DNA of 64,000 bases from contig CAWUKT010000008.1 of assembly GCA_963923035.1 (NCBI GenBank), positions 62,001 through 126,000 on the forward strand, given 5' to 3'. Every line of letters starts with the position of its first letter. The stretch's first letter is position 1. The notes below the pieces were generated by a model that was given only the letters and a program-made list of their open reading frames with translations, made no database searches and was not told the origin of the DNA. Position numbers and translations under genes: made by a program. Shown piece by piece: positions 43,444 to 52,800 of the stretch. Source of the stretch: CAWUKT01 sp963923035 (GTDB lineage Bacteria; Bacteroidota; Bacteroidia; J057; JADKCL01).

Positions 43444-44808
43444 TTACGATGCGCCGTACTTTTCCTGGATCAATTTCTGGGCGAGGTCCATGTCGACCTG
43501 ATCCACCGAGGTGATCCCCTCCGCCAATTGGTGGAGGATGGAATCGTTGACGAAGCCGCGTTGAAGGGCTTCCGCGTAGGGCACCCGGGTAAACGACACG
43601 GCCTCGTACCGCGACAGGTAGGTGCCGGGGAACTCGCGCTCCAACCGGTGCTCAATTTGCTTGCGGAAGACCCAATCTTCATCGCCAACCCGGTCCCGCA
43701 TCTCGATGTAGTTGTCGAGGGCCATGTCCGCGATGGCGTGGCCATTCTTGACCCGCAACGCACTGTAATCGGCGAAGACTTCCTCCCAGGTCTTGGACTC
43801 GTCGATACATGCATTCAGGACCGTACAGTCCTCAAAGGCCGCATTCATGCCCTGGCCGTAGAACGGCACGATGGCGTGGGCCGAATCTCCCACCAACACG
43901 CAATGGCCCTCGTGGTACCACGGATCGCACTTGACCGTCAGCAGGCTGGCGGTCGGGTTCTCGAAGTACTCCGTCCGGAGATCGGGCATATGGGGCACGG
44001 CATCGGGAAATTCCTTTTCGAAGAAGGCCATGACCTTCTCCGGGGTGTCGAGGCTGGCGAAGCTCTCCGGGCCGTCGTGGGGATAGAAGAGGGTCACGGT
44101 GAAGCTGCCGTCCATGTTCGGCAGGGCGATGAGCATGAAATGGCCGCGCGGCCAGATGTGCAGGGCGCCCTTGTCGACCCGCCAGCCGCCGTCGGCCGAC
44201 GGCGGGAAGGTCAGTTCCTTGTAGCTGTGGCTCAGGTAGGACTGCGAATAGTTGAAGCGGGACGTCTTCTGGAGGCTCAGGCGGGCGCCTGAGAAGGCGC
44301 CATCGCAGGCGATGACCGTCTGGCCGGTCACGGAATGCGTGATGCCCGAGCGGGAATCTTCCAGGTGGACGAGTCCATTGTCGAGGTCGACCCCGACGCA
44401 GCGCTTGTGGAAAATGAATTCCAGGTGGTCGTAGGCATCGGCAGCGTTCATCAGGAGCATGTTCAGATCGCCCCGGGAAATCGAGTTGATGGCCTTTTGG
44501 CCGTCCTTCGAATAGGGTTGGAACTCCTGGTTGCCTTTGACGTCGTGGATCATCCGTCCCGGCATGGGAATGCAGATGTCCCGGACTTCTTTTTCCAGCC
44601 CCACTTCCCGACACGCATGCAAGCCGCGCTCAGAAATGGCCAGGTTGATGGAGCGACCGGCGGACATTTCCACCGTCCGCATGTCCGGCCGCCGCTCGTA
44701 GACCTGCACCCGATAGCCCCTCCGGGCGAGGTACAGCGCCATCATCGAGCCCGCCAGACCGGCTCCCAACAAAACAATGGGTTCTTCTTTGTTCACTTTT
44801 CTACTCAT
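43444..44808 (-). CDS. kmo: Kynurenine 3-monooxygenase
   Basis: The 454-residue flavoprotein has the FAD Rossmann motif IVLLGAGLAGSMMALYLARRGYRVQVYERRPD. Next are the KMO-typical AGRSINLAISERGLHACREVGLE stretch, SRGDLNMLLM, VIACDGAFSGAR and GHCVLVGDSAHAIVPFYGQGMNAAFEDC. It hydroxylates L-kynurenine with NADPH and O2 in tryptophan catabolism and the de novo NAD route. No kynureninase or other pathway gene is in the window. The ATG at 44808 is preferred to upstream starts since the extension is low quality; the gene follows ubiB by 50 bases and is probably co-transcribed with it. Confidence 0.95.
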   Translation of the reverse strand: MSRKVNKEEPIVLLGAGLAGSMMALYLARRGYRVQVYERRPDMRTVEMSAGRSINLAISERGLHACREVGLEKEVRDICIPMPGRMIHDVKGNQEFQPYSKDGQKAINSISRGDLNMLLMNAADAYDHLEFIFHKRCVGVDLDNGLVHLEDSRSGITHSVTGQTVIACDGAFSGARLSLQKTSRFNYSQSYLSHSYKELTFPPSADGGWRVDKGALHIWPRGHFMLIALPNMDGSFTVTLFYPHDGPESFASLDTPEKVMAFFEKEFPDAVPHMPDLRTEYFENPTASLLTVKCDPWYHEGHCVLVGDSAHAIVPFYGQGMNAAFEDCTVLNACIDESKTWEEVFADYSALRVKNGHAIADMALDNYIEMRDRVGDEDWVFRKQIEHRLEREFPGTYLSRYEAVSFTRVPYAEALQRGFVNDSILHQLAEGITSVDQVDMDLAQKLIQEKYGAS

Positions 44809-44858
44809 GCCACTACGTTGCTTATGCCTGCGGGAAACGTGCGTTTCCCGGTTCCAAT

Positions 44859-46535
44859 TCATTTTCGTCCCCGCCACATCAGCCACAACACCCAGGCTCC
44901 CAGGCCTCCTGCCACCAAAAACAGGATGATACTCACCTTGGGGACCGCTTCGCCCCGTTCGTAGGCCCGGTCTGCCACCAGGACCACCGACGCCGAGATC
45001 AGGCAGGCCGAGATGATCAGGGAAAGCGACAAACGATTCCCCAGCCCCTCCAATTTCGCCATGAACTCCTCCATGCCCGGGTTCTCGATTTCCAGCCTCA
45101 GCTTGCCCTTGCGCAGCTTCCGGAGGACCGTCTTCATCTCATTCGGGAAGGTCGCCAGGAAGCTGTACAGGGATTGACCCTGGGTGAAAGTCTCTCGGAA
45201 AACGTTCTTGGGGGAGAATTGTTCCTGGATGAGGCGGCGCCCGAAGGGCTTGACCCGTTCCAGGGTATTGAAAGTGGGGTGGATGGTTTTGCCAATGCCT
45301 TCCAAAATGGCCAGGGCCCGGAAGATCAGAAAGACCCCTCCCGGCACGATCATTTTGTTCCGGTAGATGATGTCCTGGAGCCGCGTCGTGATGTCCGCAA
45401 TGCTGGACTCCTCTACATCCAGGTAGGCAAAATCCTCAATGATTTCGTTCAAATCCGCCTCGAGTCGCCGCATGTCCTTGATCTCATGCTCAATGGCCAG
45501 CCGCCGCATATTGATCGCCATCTGGGACGGATCGTGGTTCGCCATCGCGATGAAAATCCCCGCGAAGGCGTATTTGTCCTGTTTCAGCATTTTCCCCACC
45601 ATGCCAAAATCGATCAGCACGATGCGCCCATCTTCCTGCACCAGGACGTTGCCGGGATGGGGGTCGGCGTGGAAATAGCCGAATTCGAAGATCTGGGTCA
45701 GGTAAATGTCAAGCCCCACCTCCGCAATCTGCGTCGGATCCAGCCCCCACTCATTCAGCTGCTCGATATCCGTAATTTGACAACCCTTCACAAACTCGAT
45801 CAGGAGGACCTTGCTGGTCGACATCTCCTTGAACGGCTTGGGGACGTAGAATTTCTTGTTGTTCGAGTAAAATTTCCGGAACTGGTCCATGGCCCGCGCT
45901 TCCGTCAGGTAGTCCAGTTCCTTCTGCATGGTCTTCTCGAAGCTCTCCACAATGTCCATCGCGTTCAGCACCCCTTGCTTCTGAAGATAGCTGTCGCCGA
46001 TCCGAACCAAATCCTTCAGGATGTTGAGATCCGATTCGATCTGGTGACGCACCCCCGGCCGCTGCACCTTCACCACCACTTCTTCGCCGGTCTTCAGCTT
46101 GGCCCGGTGGACCTGCCCGATCGACGCCGATCCCAGGACATCATTGTTGAATTCCTCGAACATCTCCGAAATCGGCATCTCCAATTCCGATTCAATGATA
46201 CCCCGCGCGACCTTGATGTCAAACGGCTCGACCTTGCTCTGCAATTTCTGGAGCTCATCGATCAGCTCCTCCGGCAGGATATCCGGCCGGTTCGCGAGGA
46301 CCTGGCACAACTTCACAAAAGTCGGCCCCAATTCCTCCGCCGCCATCCGAATCCGTTCCCAGCGACTCAATTCAAATACCAATTCGCCCCGGCGTTGCCA
46401 GGTCAGTCGTCGCTTACGGGGCACAAAGCGCCGCAATTGAGTCTGCGTGATGAAATCCTCGAAGCCGTACTTGATCAGTACCGCGACGATCTCACGCAGC
46501 CGCTTGATATTTTGTATTGTCCGCCGAAATCCCAT
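44859..46535 (-). CDS. UbiB/AarF/ADCK (ABC1) atypical kinase family protein
   Basis: The 558 residues show the atypical kinase motifs: LGSASIGQVHRA (Ala-rich loop position), VVVKVQRPGV (catalytic-type Lys), ELDYLTEARAMDQFRK, HADPHPGNVLVQEDGRIVLIDFGMVG and a C-terminal pair of membrane helices (LSLSLIISACLISASVVLV and VSIILFLVAGGLGAWVLW). UbiB-family proteins support quinone biosynthesis or export. The usual KxGQ motif reads KLCQ here (FVKLCQVLANRPDILP), an unusual change in a residue set that restrains activity in ADCK proteins. It is the first gene of a leftward group ending in rhodanese. Confidence 0.92.
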   Translation of the reverse strand: MGFRRTIQNIKRLREIVAVLIKYGFEDFITQTQLRRFVPRKRRLTWQRRGELVFELSRWERIRMAAEELGPTFVKLCQVLANRPDILPEELIDELQKLQSKVEPFDIKVARGIIESELEMPISEMFEEFNNDVLGSASIGQVHRAKLKTGEEVVVKVQRPGVRHQIESDLNILKDLVRIGDSYLQKQGVLNAMDIVESFEKTMQKELDYLTEARAMDQFRKFYSNNKKFYVPKPFKEMSTSKVLLIEFVKGCQITDIEQLNEWGLDPTQIAEVGLDIYLTQIFEFGYFHADPHPGNVLVQEDGRIVLIDFGMVGKMLKQDKYAFAGIFIAMANHDPSQMAINMRRLAIEHEIKDMRRLEADLNEIIEDFAYLDVEESSIADITTRLQDIIYRNKMIVPGGVFLIFRALAILEGIGKTIHPTFNTLERVKPFGRRLIQEQFSPKNVFRETFTQGQSLYSFLATFPNEMKTVLRKLRKGKLRLEIENPGMEEFMAKLEGLGNRLSLSLIISACLISASVVLVADRAYERGEAVPKVSIILFLVAGGLGAWVLWLMWRGRK

Positions 46536-46932
46536 TGTGAAGCACCGAATTTAGAAAAAAACCGCATCAGTTGACAGCCTCGGACGACTCCTCAAAGCGA
46601 TTCTTGAGGATCGGGAGCAGAAGAAGCAGGGCGGTCCCCTCGCTCACGCTCGGGGCGGTCCCTCCGGCCTCGCTGTTTCGCCCCTTTGAAAGGGCCGAAA
46701 CGAGCTCAAACAAGCCTTCGACACCTACCGCAATGGGAGTTTTTGCCCCTTTATGCGGATGCCAGCAAGCACTCGATTTCCCATTTATCCGCTCCATTTT
46801 TTCCACCGAAATAAATCCCATTTTCCCTTCCAAAAAGTCTGATTTTTCCCAACCTAAGCAACTCAAATACGTATATATAAGAACAACGCAGTACAGCCAA
46901 TTTTAGAACCTCAAAAAATTCGATCCCCAATC
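46536..46932. other. Structured intergenic region
   Basis: These 397 bases separate divergent ubiB and the small lipoprotein gene. Short open frames here look spurious. Three structured elements lie in 46589-46701: a 7-base-stem hairpin (46589-46610), a 10-base direct repeat GGGCGGTCCC at 46629-46638 and 46653-46662, and a strong palindrome at 46675-46701. The rest is AT-rich and pyrimidine-biased, and must contain promoters for both flanks. Confidence 0.45.
46675..46701. repeat. Near-perfect 12-base inverted repeat
   Basis: GTTTCGCCCCTT (46675-46686) pairs with AAGGGCCGAAAC (46690-46701) with one mismatch around a TGA loop. No T-run follows on either strand, so a simple terminator is unlikely. 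It could be a REP-like element or part of a small RNA. Confidence 0.5.
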
Positions 46933-47304
46933 ATGCGCTATTTCAAGAGCCATATCTTTGTTATTGTCCTTTCTGTACTGGCCGTGTCTTTTACCGGCTG
47001 CTCCAAAGAAGACATTTACGCTGCCAATGAATCTTTTTGGAAGATTCGTTATTCCTGGGAAGATGTCTACAGCATTTACGATACCACCACCGATTTTTAC
47101 GAAGATGGTACCGTTCGAATGGTCGATCATTTGGGAACCCATACCGGAACCTGGGAACAAAATGGGGAGCGAGTCAGTTGGACATTACAGGTAGGCGAAA
47201 TTGAGTGGTATTCACGGGCTTACATCGACCGAAATACCATTCAGGGAACCATGACTACCAGCGCTGGCCGACCCGCCACGCTATTTGGTACCCGAAACGA
47301 CTAA
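46933..47304 (+). CDS. Small lipoprotein of unknown function
   Basis: The 123 residues start with a lipoprotein signal (FVIVLSVLAVSFTGC; lipobox FTGC). The mature part has a lipocalin-like pattern: IRYSWEDVYSIYDTTTDFYEDGTVRM, then HTGTWEQNGERVSWTL, then RNTIQGTMTTSAGRPATLFGTR. Such 'lipocalin-like' or DUF-type small lipoproteins are common in Bacteroidota. It is transcribed alone. No ligand or partner is apparent. Confidence 0.75.
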   Translation: MRYFKSHIFVIVLSVLAVSFTGCSKEDIYAANESFWKIRYSWEDVYSIYDTTTDFYEDGTVRMVDHLGTHTGTWEQNGERVSWTLQVGEIEWYSRAYIDRNTIQGTMTTSAGRPATLFGTRND

Positions 47305-47380
47305 GTTTAACTTCTGGAAATTCATTTTATATGCCCTCGCTGCTCCTATGGCGGGGGTAATTTTTTTGCCCAAAATTGTC

Positions 47381-47400
47381 AGGGAAGTGTGTCGTTCCCT
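47381..47400 (-). terminator. Candidate terminator downstream of the metal-binding operon
   Basis: AGGGAA (47381-47386) pairs with TTCCCT (47395-47400), loop 8 bases. Read leftward it is followed by GACAATTTT. It lies 8 bases beyond the stop at 47408 of the leftward operon. A second small stem (about 47399-47416) overlaps that gene's end. The signal is modest. Confidence 0.4.
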
Positions 47401-47407
47401 CCGTTGG

Positions 47408-48403
47408 TCAACGGAGGATCAGCCAGAATACATTCAGCTGGACTTGGGGATATTCCATCGCGTACGAGCGGCTGATCAGGGGGAAGGCCCCGGATAGGCC
47501 GAGACGAACCTTGGAGCGGAAAATGAACTGGATGCCGGGCCGGGCTTCCAGATAGGCATTTTCATCCGTGGCCGGAAAAAACCACGAGGCGCGGGGAGCC
47601 CCCGCTTCGGTGATCGTGGCCGCCCCGTGCCAGTTGCCCATGAACTCGGCGTACAAATTGATGTTGAGCTGGTTGTAGCTCTTGTACTTGGCCGGATAGA
47701 GCAGATAGCCGAATGATAGGCTATAATCCAGTGCATTGCCGGCCCGGAAGTACCGCTCCGTGTCCGCTTCCCGGTACCCCAATGGCAGGATGCCCCCCAG
47801 CTTCAGCGAGAGGGCCATCCGGTTGTACAAACCCGTCGTGATGACCCCGGCCCCGAAGCCACCGGTACGGTGGAGTAGGTTGGGCTCGGAAAAATTGTGG
47901 GTGGTGAAATTTGAGGAGGCGATCCCATAACCCGCCATCCGAAAATGGCGCTTGGGTCCGTCCCGGTTGAAGAAGCGGTACTGCGCGTAGAGCTGAAAGC
48001 CGTTGAACGCATAGGGATGGGAGTATTCGTCTTTGTCCTCCGCCGCCTCTTCCTCCGAATCGGTAAAATGGCCGTGCCCGCTGTGTCCGTGGGCGCTGTG
48101 GTCATGATCCAGGTCATCGGGATCCGAGTTGATGAACAAATCGCTGACCAGGGCGGGGGGGGTGTGGTTGGAGAATCCGGCGGTCAGCCCTAATTCAAAC
48201 TTGGAGGTCACGCCGTAGCCCAATTTCATCCCTTGCCATACCCTACTTTCCCCATCCTGCGAGTACCAATTGGTCATGCTCTTGAGGGCAAAGGCTCCGG
48301 AGGGCAGCACGCTGGCCGGCTGGTTGTGGAGAAACAGCTCCTGGGCCTTTGCGGTCGGCAAACAGAGGCATAGCAGCACACAAAAGCTCAACCAATGCTT
48401 CAT
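47408..48403 (-). CDS. Outer-membrane beta-barrel protein with His-rich metal-binding-type loop
   Basis: The 331-residue product has a signal peptide (WLSFCVLLCLCLPTAKAQ). The barrel strands include LGYGVTSKFELGLTAGF, FQLYAQYRFFN, HFRMAGYGIASSNF and a terminal VQLNVFWLILR. Residues about 95-112 form a His/Asp-rich loop (DLDHDHSAHGHSGHGH) and an acidic stretch follows. Such loops bind Zn, Cu, Ni or Co in transporters and metallochaperones. It overlaps the HMA-domain gene upstream by 4 bases, so both act in one metal-related operon. I do not recognise a named family; candidates are a metal porin or a metal-sensing barrel. Confidence 0.75.
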   Translation of the reverse strand: MKHWLSFCVLLCLCLPTAKAQELFLHNQPASVLPSGAFALKSMTNWYSQDGESRVWQGMKLGYGVTSKFELGLTAGFSNHTPPALVSDLFINSDPDDLDHDHSAHGHSGHGHFTDSEEEAAEDKDEYSHPYAFNGFQLYAQYRFFNRDGPKRHFRMAGYGIASSNFTTHNFSEPNLLHRTGGFGAGVITTGLYNRMALSLKLGGILPLGYREADTERYFRAGNALDYSLSFGYLLYPAKYKSYNQLNINLYAEFMGNWHGAATITEAGAPRASWFFPATDENAYLEARPGIQFIFRSKVRLGLSGAFPLISRSYAMEYPQVQLNVFWLILR

Positions 48404-48951
48404 AGCGTTACAAAGTAGAATTCCTTGGCTTCGGGAAATTGGGTGGATGCGGCTTGTTCCAATTCGGCGGTACACACTTTCGTCCATTTCTTCCAATCTT
48501 TGCGGGGCATGAAATGCTCCCCAATGATCCGGAATTCTTCTCCTCCTGTTTCCCCTGACTTCGCCCCGTGAACCATACAGAAGATGGACTGCTCTACCTG
48601 TTGGGATTGTCCTTCCACCTCGGTGATCTCCCCTGAATCCAGTTCAACGATCATTTCCCGCACACTGAATCCCGCCGACCGAATCTTCTTGGACAATTGG
48701 TGAAACGAGACTTCCTTTCCCTCGACAAAGGTGACCGTCGCTAGGTTCGCATTCAGGTCCATGTCGACATCGGCGACAAAGTCCAGCTTGCGCATGGCGA
48801 TTTCCACTCCCTTGGAACACATGGAGCAGGTCAGGCCATCAATGGTGATGCGGGCGGAGGAAAAACCAGCCGCGTAGGCCGAGGCGATGTTTCCCCCTAA
48901 AAAAACCAGCAAGCAGAAGATTTTCAGTTGTATGGAATAGAACCTAGTCAT
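48400..48951 (-). CDS. Secreted protein with an N-terminal heavy-metal-associated (HMA) domain
   Basis: The 183 residues have a signal peptide (FCLLVFLGGNIASAYA). The HMA domain at about residues 32-100 carries the metal motif TCSMC (ITIDGLTCSMCSKGVE) and the expected beta-alpha-beta order with DADVDMDLN-like and SFHQLSKKIRSAGF segments. A C-terminal helical part has two further Cys (FCMVHG and WTKVCTAELE). HMA domains bind Cu(I) or Zn(II). In the periplasm it could be a chaperone that hands metal to the His-rich barrel encoded next, with which it is translationally coupled. Confidence 0.85.
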   Translation of the reverse strand: MTRFYSIQLKIFCLLVFLGGNIASAYAAGFSSARITIDGLTCSMCSKGVEIAMRKLDFVADVDMDLNANLATVTFVEGKEVSFHQLSKKIRSAGFSVREMIVELDSGEITEVEGQSQQVEQSIFCMVHGAKSGETGGEEFRIIGEHFMPRKDWKKWTKVCTAELEQAASTQFPEAKEFYFVTL

Positions 48952-49259
48952 TGAATGAACCGGATGGAGTATTTGTAATTCTCAATATAGAACTTTTAAC
49001 CCACTCTAATTTCCCGTTGAGACCCCGTTTTCGACCGTTCAGACTCGCTGGGGCGTTTTCTTTTTTTGGCTGTCGTCTGCTGTCTGGTTCGGGGAGGTGG
49101 TGCTTGTCGGGGCTGCCCTTCTTGATTAATGTCCAATCCATCCATTCCCCAACCCAAAGCAAAAGGCCCCATCCTCCATTTCCACATTCTCCATGCCCAT
49201 TGGACCGCGACCTAAAAAATTGTAATTTCTCTGTCGACTACAATCTAAGGACCTGAATC
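48952..49259. other. Intergenic region between divergent genes
   Basis: These 308 bases separate the leftward HMA gene from the rightward DUF4199 gene. No gene is supported. A TTTAACCCAC stretch near 48997 and an AT-rich stretch near 49217 (AAAATTGTAATTTCTC) are candidate promoter zones for the left and right genes. No regulator for the metal genes lies here. Confidence 0.4.
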
Positions 49260-49757
49260 ATGATCGAAAAACTCAAATTCGAAATCAAATGGGCATTCAT
49301 TTTCATTGGGGTCATGCTGGCCTGGATGGTACTGGAGCGCGCGCTCGGTTTTCACGATGAACGCATCGAGCAGCACCCCATTTTCACCATGTTCTTCTTC
49401 ATTCCGGCCATCGCGGTGTATGTATTCGCGACCCGGGACAAGAAGCGGAATTTTTACCAGGGCCAAATGAGCTACAAGCAGGGCTTCATGTTCGGCTTGG
49501 TCATGACCCTGATCATCACTGTATTCAGCCCCCTCACGCAGTGGGTCATTTCGGCGGTCATCACCCCCGATTACTTCGACAATGTCATCACCTGGGTGGT
49601 CGACCACGGCACCATGACCCGCGAGGCCGCGGAAGCCCAGTTCAATTATCCGGCCTACGCCATTCAGAGCACGATTTGGGCCTTGATCAGTGGCGTGGTC
49701 ACGGCCGCGATCGTCAGCATTTTCTTCCGCAGCCGCAAAAGCGTCGCGGTGGCCTGA
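49260..49757 (+). CDS. DUF4199 family membrane protein
   Basis: The 165 residues have four membrane helices (WAFIFIGVMLAWMVLERAL, FTMFFFIPAIAVYVFAT, GFMFGLVMTLIITVFSPL and TIWALISGVVTAAIVSIFF) with the DUF4199 pattern: the first and second helices separated by a short hydrophilic stretch ending HPIFTMF, and MSYKQGF before the third. The family is almost confined to Bacteroidota and has no known activity. It is divergent from the HMA gene and 99 bases ahead of the cyclase receptor gene on the same strand. Confidence 0.85.
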   Translation: MIEKLKFEIKWAFIFIGVMLAWMVLERALGFHDERIEQHPIFTMFFFIPAIAVYVFATRDKKRNFYQGQMSYKQGFMFGLVMTLIITVFSPLTQWVISAVITPDYFDNVITWVVDHGTMTREAAEAQFNYPAYAIQSTIWALISGVVTAAIVSIFFRSRKSVAVA

Positions 49758-49856
49758 GCCCCGGCTCCTTCCCTTACGGTTTCCATTCCCTAAAAAATCA
49801 CGTCCATTGACCTGATTGAGGTGTCTTTTACGCCCAAATATTTTCAAATTAGCTGC

Positions 49857-52800
49857 ATGAAGCGGGTCGTCTTGCTCATTTGCTGCGGCTTCTTATTCGG
49901 ATTTGCCCTCCACACCCCCTTGGCTGCCCAACCGGGGGCCAAGCGCTTTTTTTCCCTTTCTCAATTTCCCATGGAGACCTCTTCCTGCTTCGGAATCCTC
50001 GAAGACAGCCTGGGATTTATGTGGTTCGCCACCGACAACGGCCTGTACCGATTTGATGGCCAGGGCATGGTCAATTTTCGCAATATCCTCCAGGACAGCA
50101 CTTCCCTCAGCAACGACTTCATTGAGGACCTGGTTTCCCCCGACGGATTGAATTTCTGGGTGGCGACCGAAGATGGGCTCAACTACTACGACCGCTCCGA
50201 GCAGGAATTTCAACGGTTTTTTCCCTCCGGAGACAGTGCCAATGGCTTGAAGGATGCCCAACTGAAAGAATTGTGTATAGGGCCAGAGGGGCGTTTGTGG
50301 TTGGGATTTAGGGGAGCGGGGGTGCAAAGTTTGGACCCGGAAACCGGAATGTTTGAAGACCTGCCTTTGTTGCCGCCGGATGCGGCAGAAAATGCAAGAA
50401 TATCGGAGCTTTTTTGTGATCGGGAGGGGCGGATTTGGATTGGGACGGAGAAAAATGGGCTCTTTGTTCGGAACCGGGATGGCCGCCTGCGCCAATTTTC
50501 CACGGTGGATACCCTGGCCGACGGCAGCGCCATCAGTTCCAATACGATCCGGGGCATGTCGCAAGATGAACAAGGCCGAATTCTGATCGGCACTTCGGGA
50601 GGGGGGCTGAACATCTATGACCCGGCCCGGGATTCTTTTTTTGCCTACCGCCACGACCCCGATGATCCTTCTACGCCCACTTCGGACGAAGCATTTTCGG
50701 TTTTGTGTGACCGCCAGGGGGGGATTTGGATGGGCACCTGGAGCAAAGGCCTGAACTGGATGCGGGGGGATGGAAAATGGCAACGCATGACGACCCAGAA
50801 GGGAATGGCCTATACATTTCCTGGGGACATCGTCCTGGCCATCTACGAGGACAGCAAAGGGATCATCTGGATGGGAACGCAATACAACGGGCTGGTGTGG
50901 TACGATCCCCGGCAGGACAATTTCAATTGGTACCAAGCCAATCCCAATACGCCCAACAGCCTCTCCAAAAACAATATCCTGGACATTTTGGAACTGTCAG
51001 AGGACAGCCTGTTGATCGGGACCTATGCCGGGGGACTCAATTTGTACATCCGCTCAACGGGGCAATATACCCTGATGAAAAACGATCCCGATGACCCGAC
51101 AACCCTCCCCAACGATGGCATTTGGGCCCTGCACCAGGACCAAAAGGGACGGGTCTGGGTGGGAACTTCCCGGGGCTTGAGCCTGTTCGACCGCCGCCAA
51201 CTGAATTTCAAGAACTATAAGAAGGAGGCCGACAACCCCAAGGGCCTGAGCAATCAAAATGTACTGTGCATTTCTGAAGATGCCCGGGGACACCTTTGGT
51301 TGGGGACCTGGGGAGGGGGAATGAACGTGTTTGATCCGGCCACCGAGGAATTTCGGCGCTACCAGCACGATCCCGAGGATCCTGGCACCGTGCTGTCCGA
51401 TGCCGTCAAGGTCATCCGCCACGACCACCTGGGCCGGGTATGGGCCGGAACCACCCAGGGCCTGTGCATGCTGGACCCTGCCACCGGAAAGTTCACGGGG
51501 TTCGATGACCTGATCGGCGAGGAGGACAATCCCTTTTCGGACAATATCAATGCCATGATGGAAGTCCGCCCGGGCGTGATGGTGGTGGGCACGAATACCG
51601 GTTTGTTTCGGATCAAAGGCAACAGGTTTGACCGGATCCAGAATGATTTTGAGAATTCCCGCTTCATCGTCTCGGTCCTGCTCCTGGACCTGGAGGGCAA
51701 TCTGTGGATTGGAAACAGCGATGGCCTGTACAAGATGGACCCCGATACGGATGCCATGGAGGCTTTCCACGAAGGCGATGGCATTCCCCGCGCCGAATTC
51801 AAATTGTGGGCGGACCACGTAGGCAAAAGTGGCCGGGTGTATATGGGAACTCCCCAGGGGTTGCTGGAATTTCACCCCAAGGACATTGCGCGGCAAGCCG
51901 TCCAGCCCAGGGTGGTGCTCACCGGATTCTACCTCACCAACAAGGAGATTTTTCCCGGAAATTCCCCGGTGCTGACCGAGAACATTTCCCTGTCTTCTTC
52001 CGTCACCCTCTCCCACAACGATTACCTCTTTTCCCTCCAATTTTCCGCCCTTGACTTCCAATTCGGAGACCGGATCCAATACCGCTACCGACTCACCGAT
52101 TTTGACCAGGACTGGCTCCAGACCGACCAGAACAATCGGCGGGTCACCTATACCAACGTCCCCCCGGGAGACTATACGTTTGAAGTCCAATGTTCGGTCG
52201 ACCAAGGCCCGTGGTTGCCAGGAGGAGTCTCTTTGAAGGTGAAGGTCTTGCCGCCGTGGTGGGAAACCTGGTGGGCCCGGACCCTATTCATCATCAGCCT
52301 GGCGCTCCTTGTGGGGGCGGGATTCCGCTACCGGGTCCGTTCGTTGCGGCGGCAGAAGGCCCAGTTGGAGGAGGAAGTGCGGCTGCGGACCACGGAGATT
52401 CGGGAGCAAAATGAGCGGCTGCGGGAGCAAACCGAAATCATCACCCAGGAAAAGGCTGTGTCGGAAGAATTACTGCTGAACATCCTGCCCCGCAAGGTGG
52501 CCGAAGAACTGAAGGTCAACCACAAGGCGACCCCGCGATTGCACAAGTCTGTCAGCGTCCTGTTCCTGGATTTTGTGGGCTTCACGAACATCGCGACTCA
52601 ATTGACGGCCCGGGAGTTGGTGGAGCAATTGGACATGTTTTTCGGGGAATTCGACCGGATTGTGACGCGGCACGGATTGGAGAAGATCAAAACCATCGGC
52701 GATGCGTACATGTGCGCGGGTGGGATTCCGGAGCCGCAGGAGGGCCATTGCTTTGCGTCGGTCCAGGCGGGCCTGGACATGTTGGCGTTCATCGCGGCGG

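Noticed and set aside
46567..46906. Short open frames on both strands in the 46536-46932 spacer
   Set aside because: They run through hairpins and repeats, have poor composition and no recognisable start site or homology.
48951..49256. 101-codon plus-strand frame between the HMA gene and the DUF4199 gene
   Set aside because: Pro/Phe-rich random-looking translation with no start signal; treated as noncoding.
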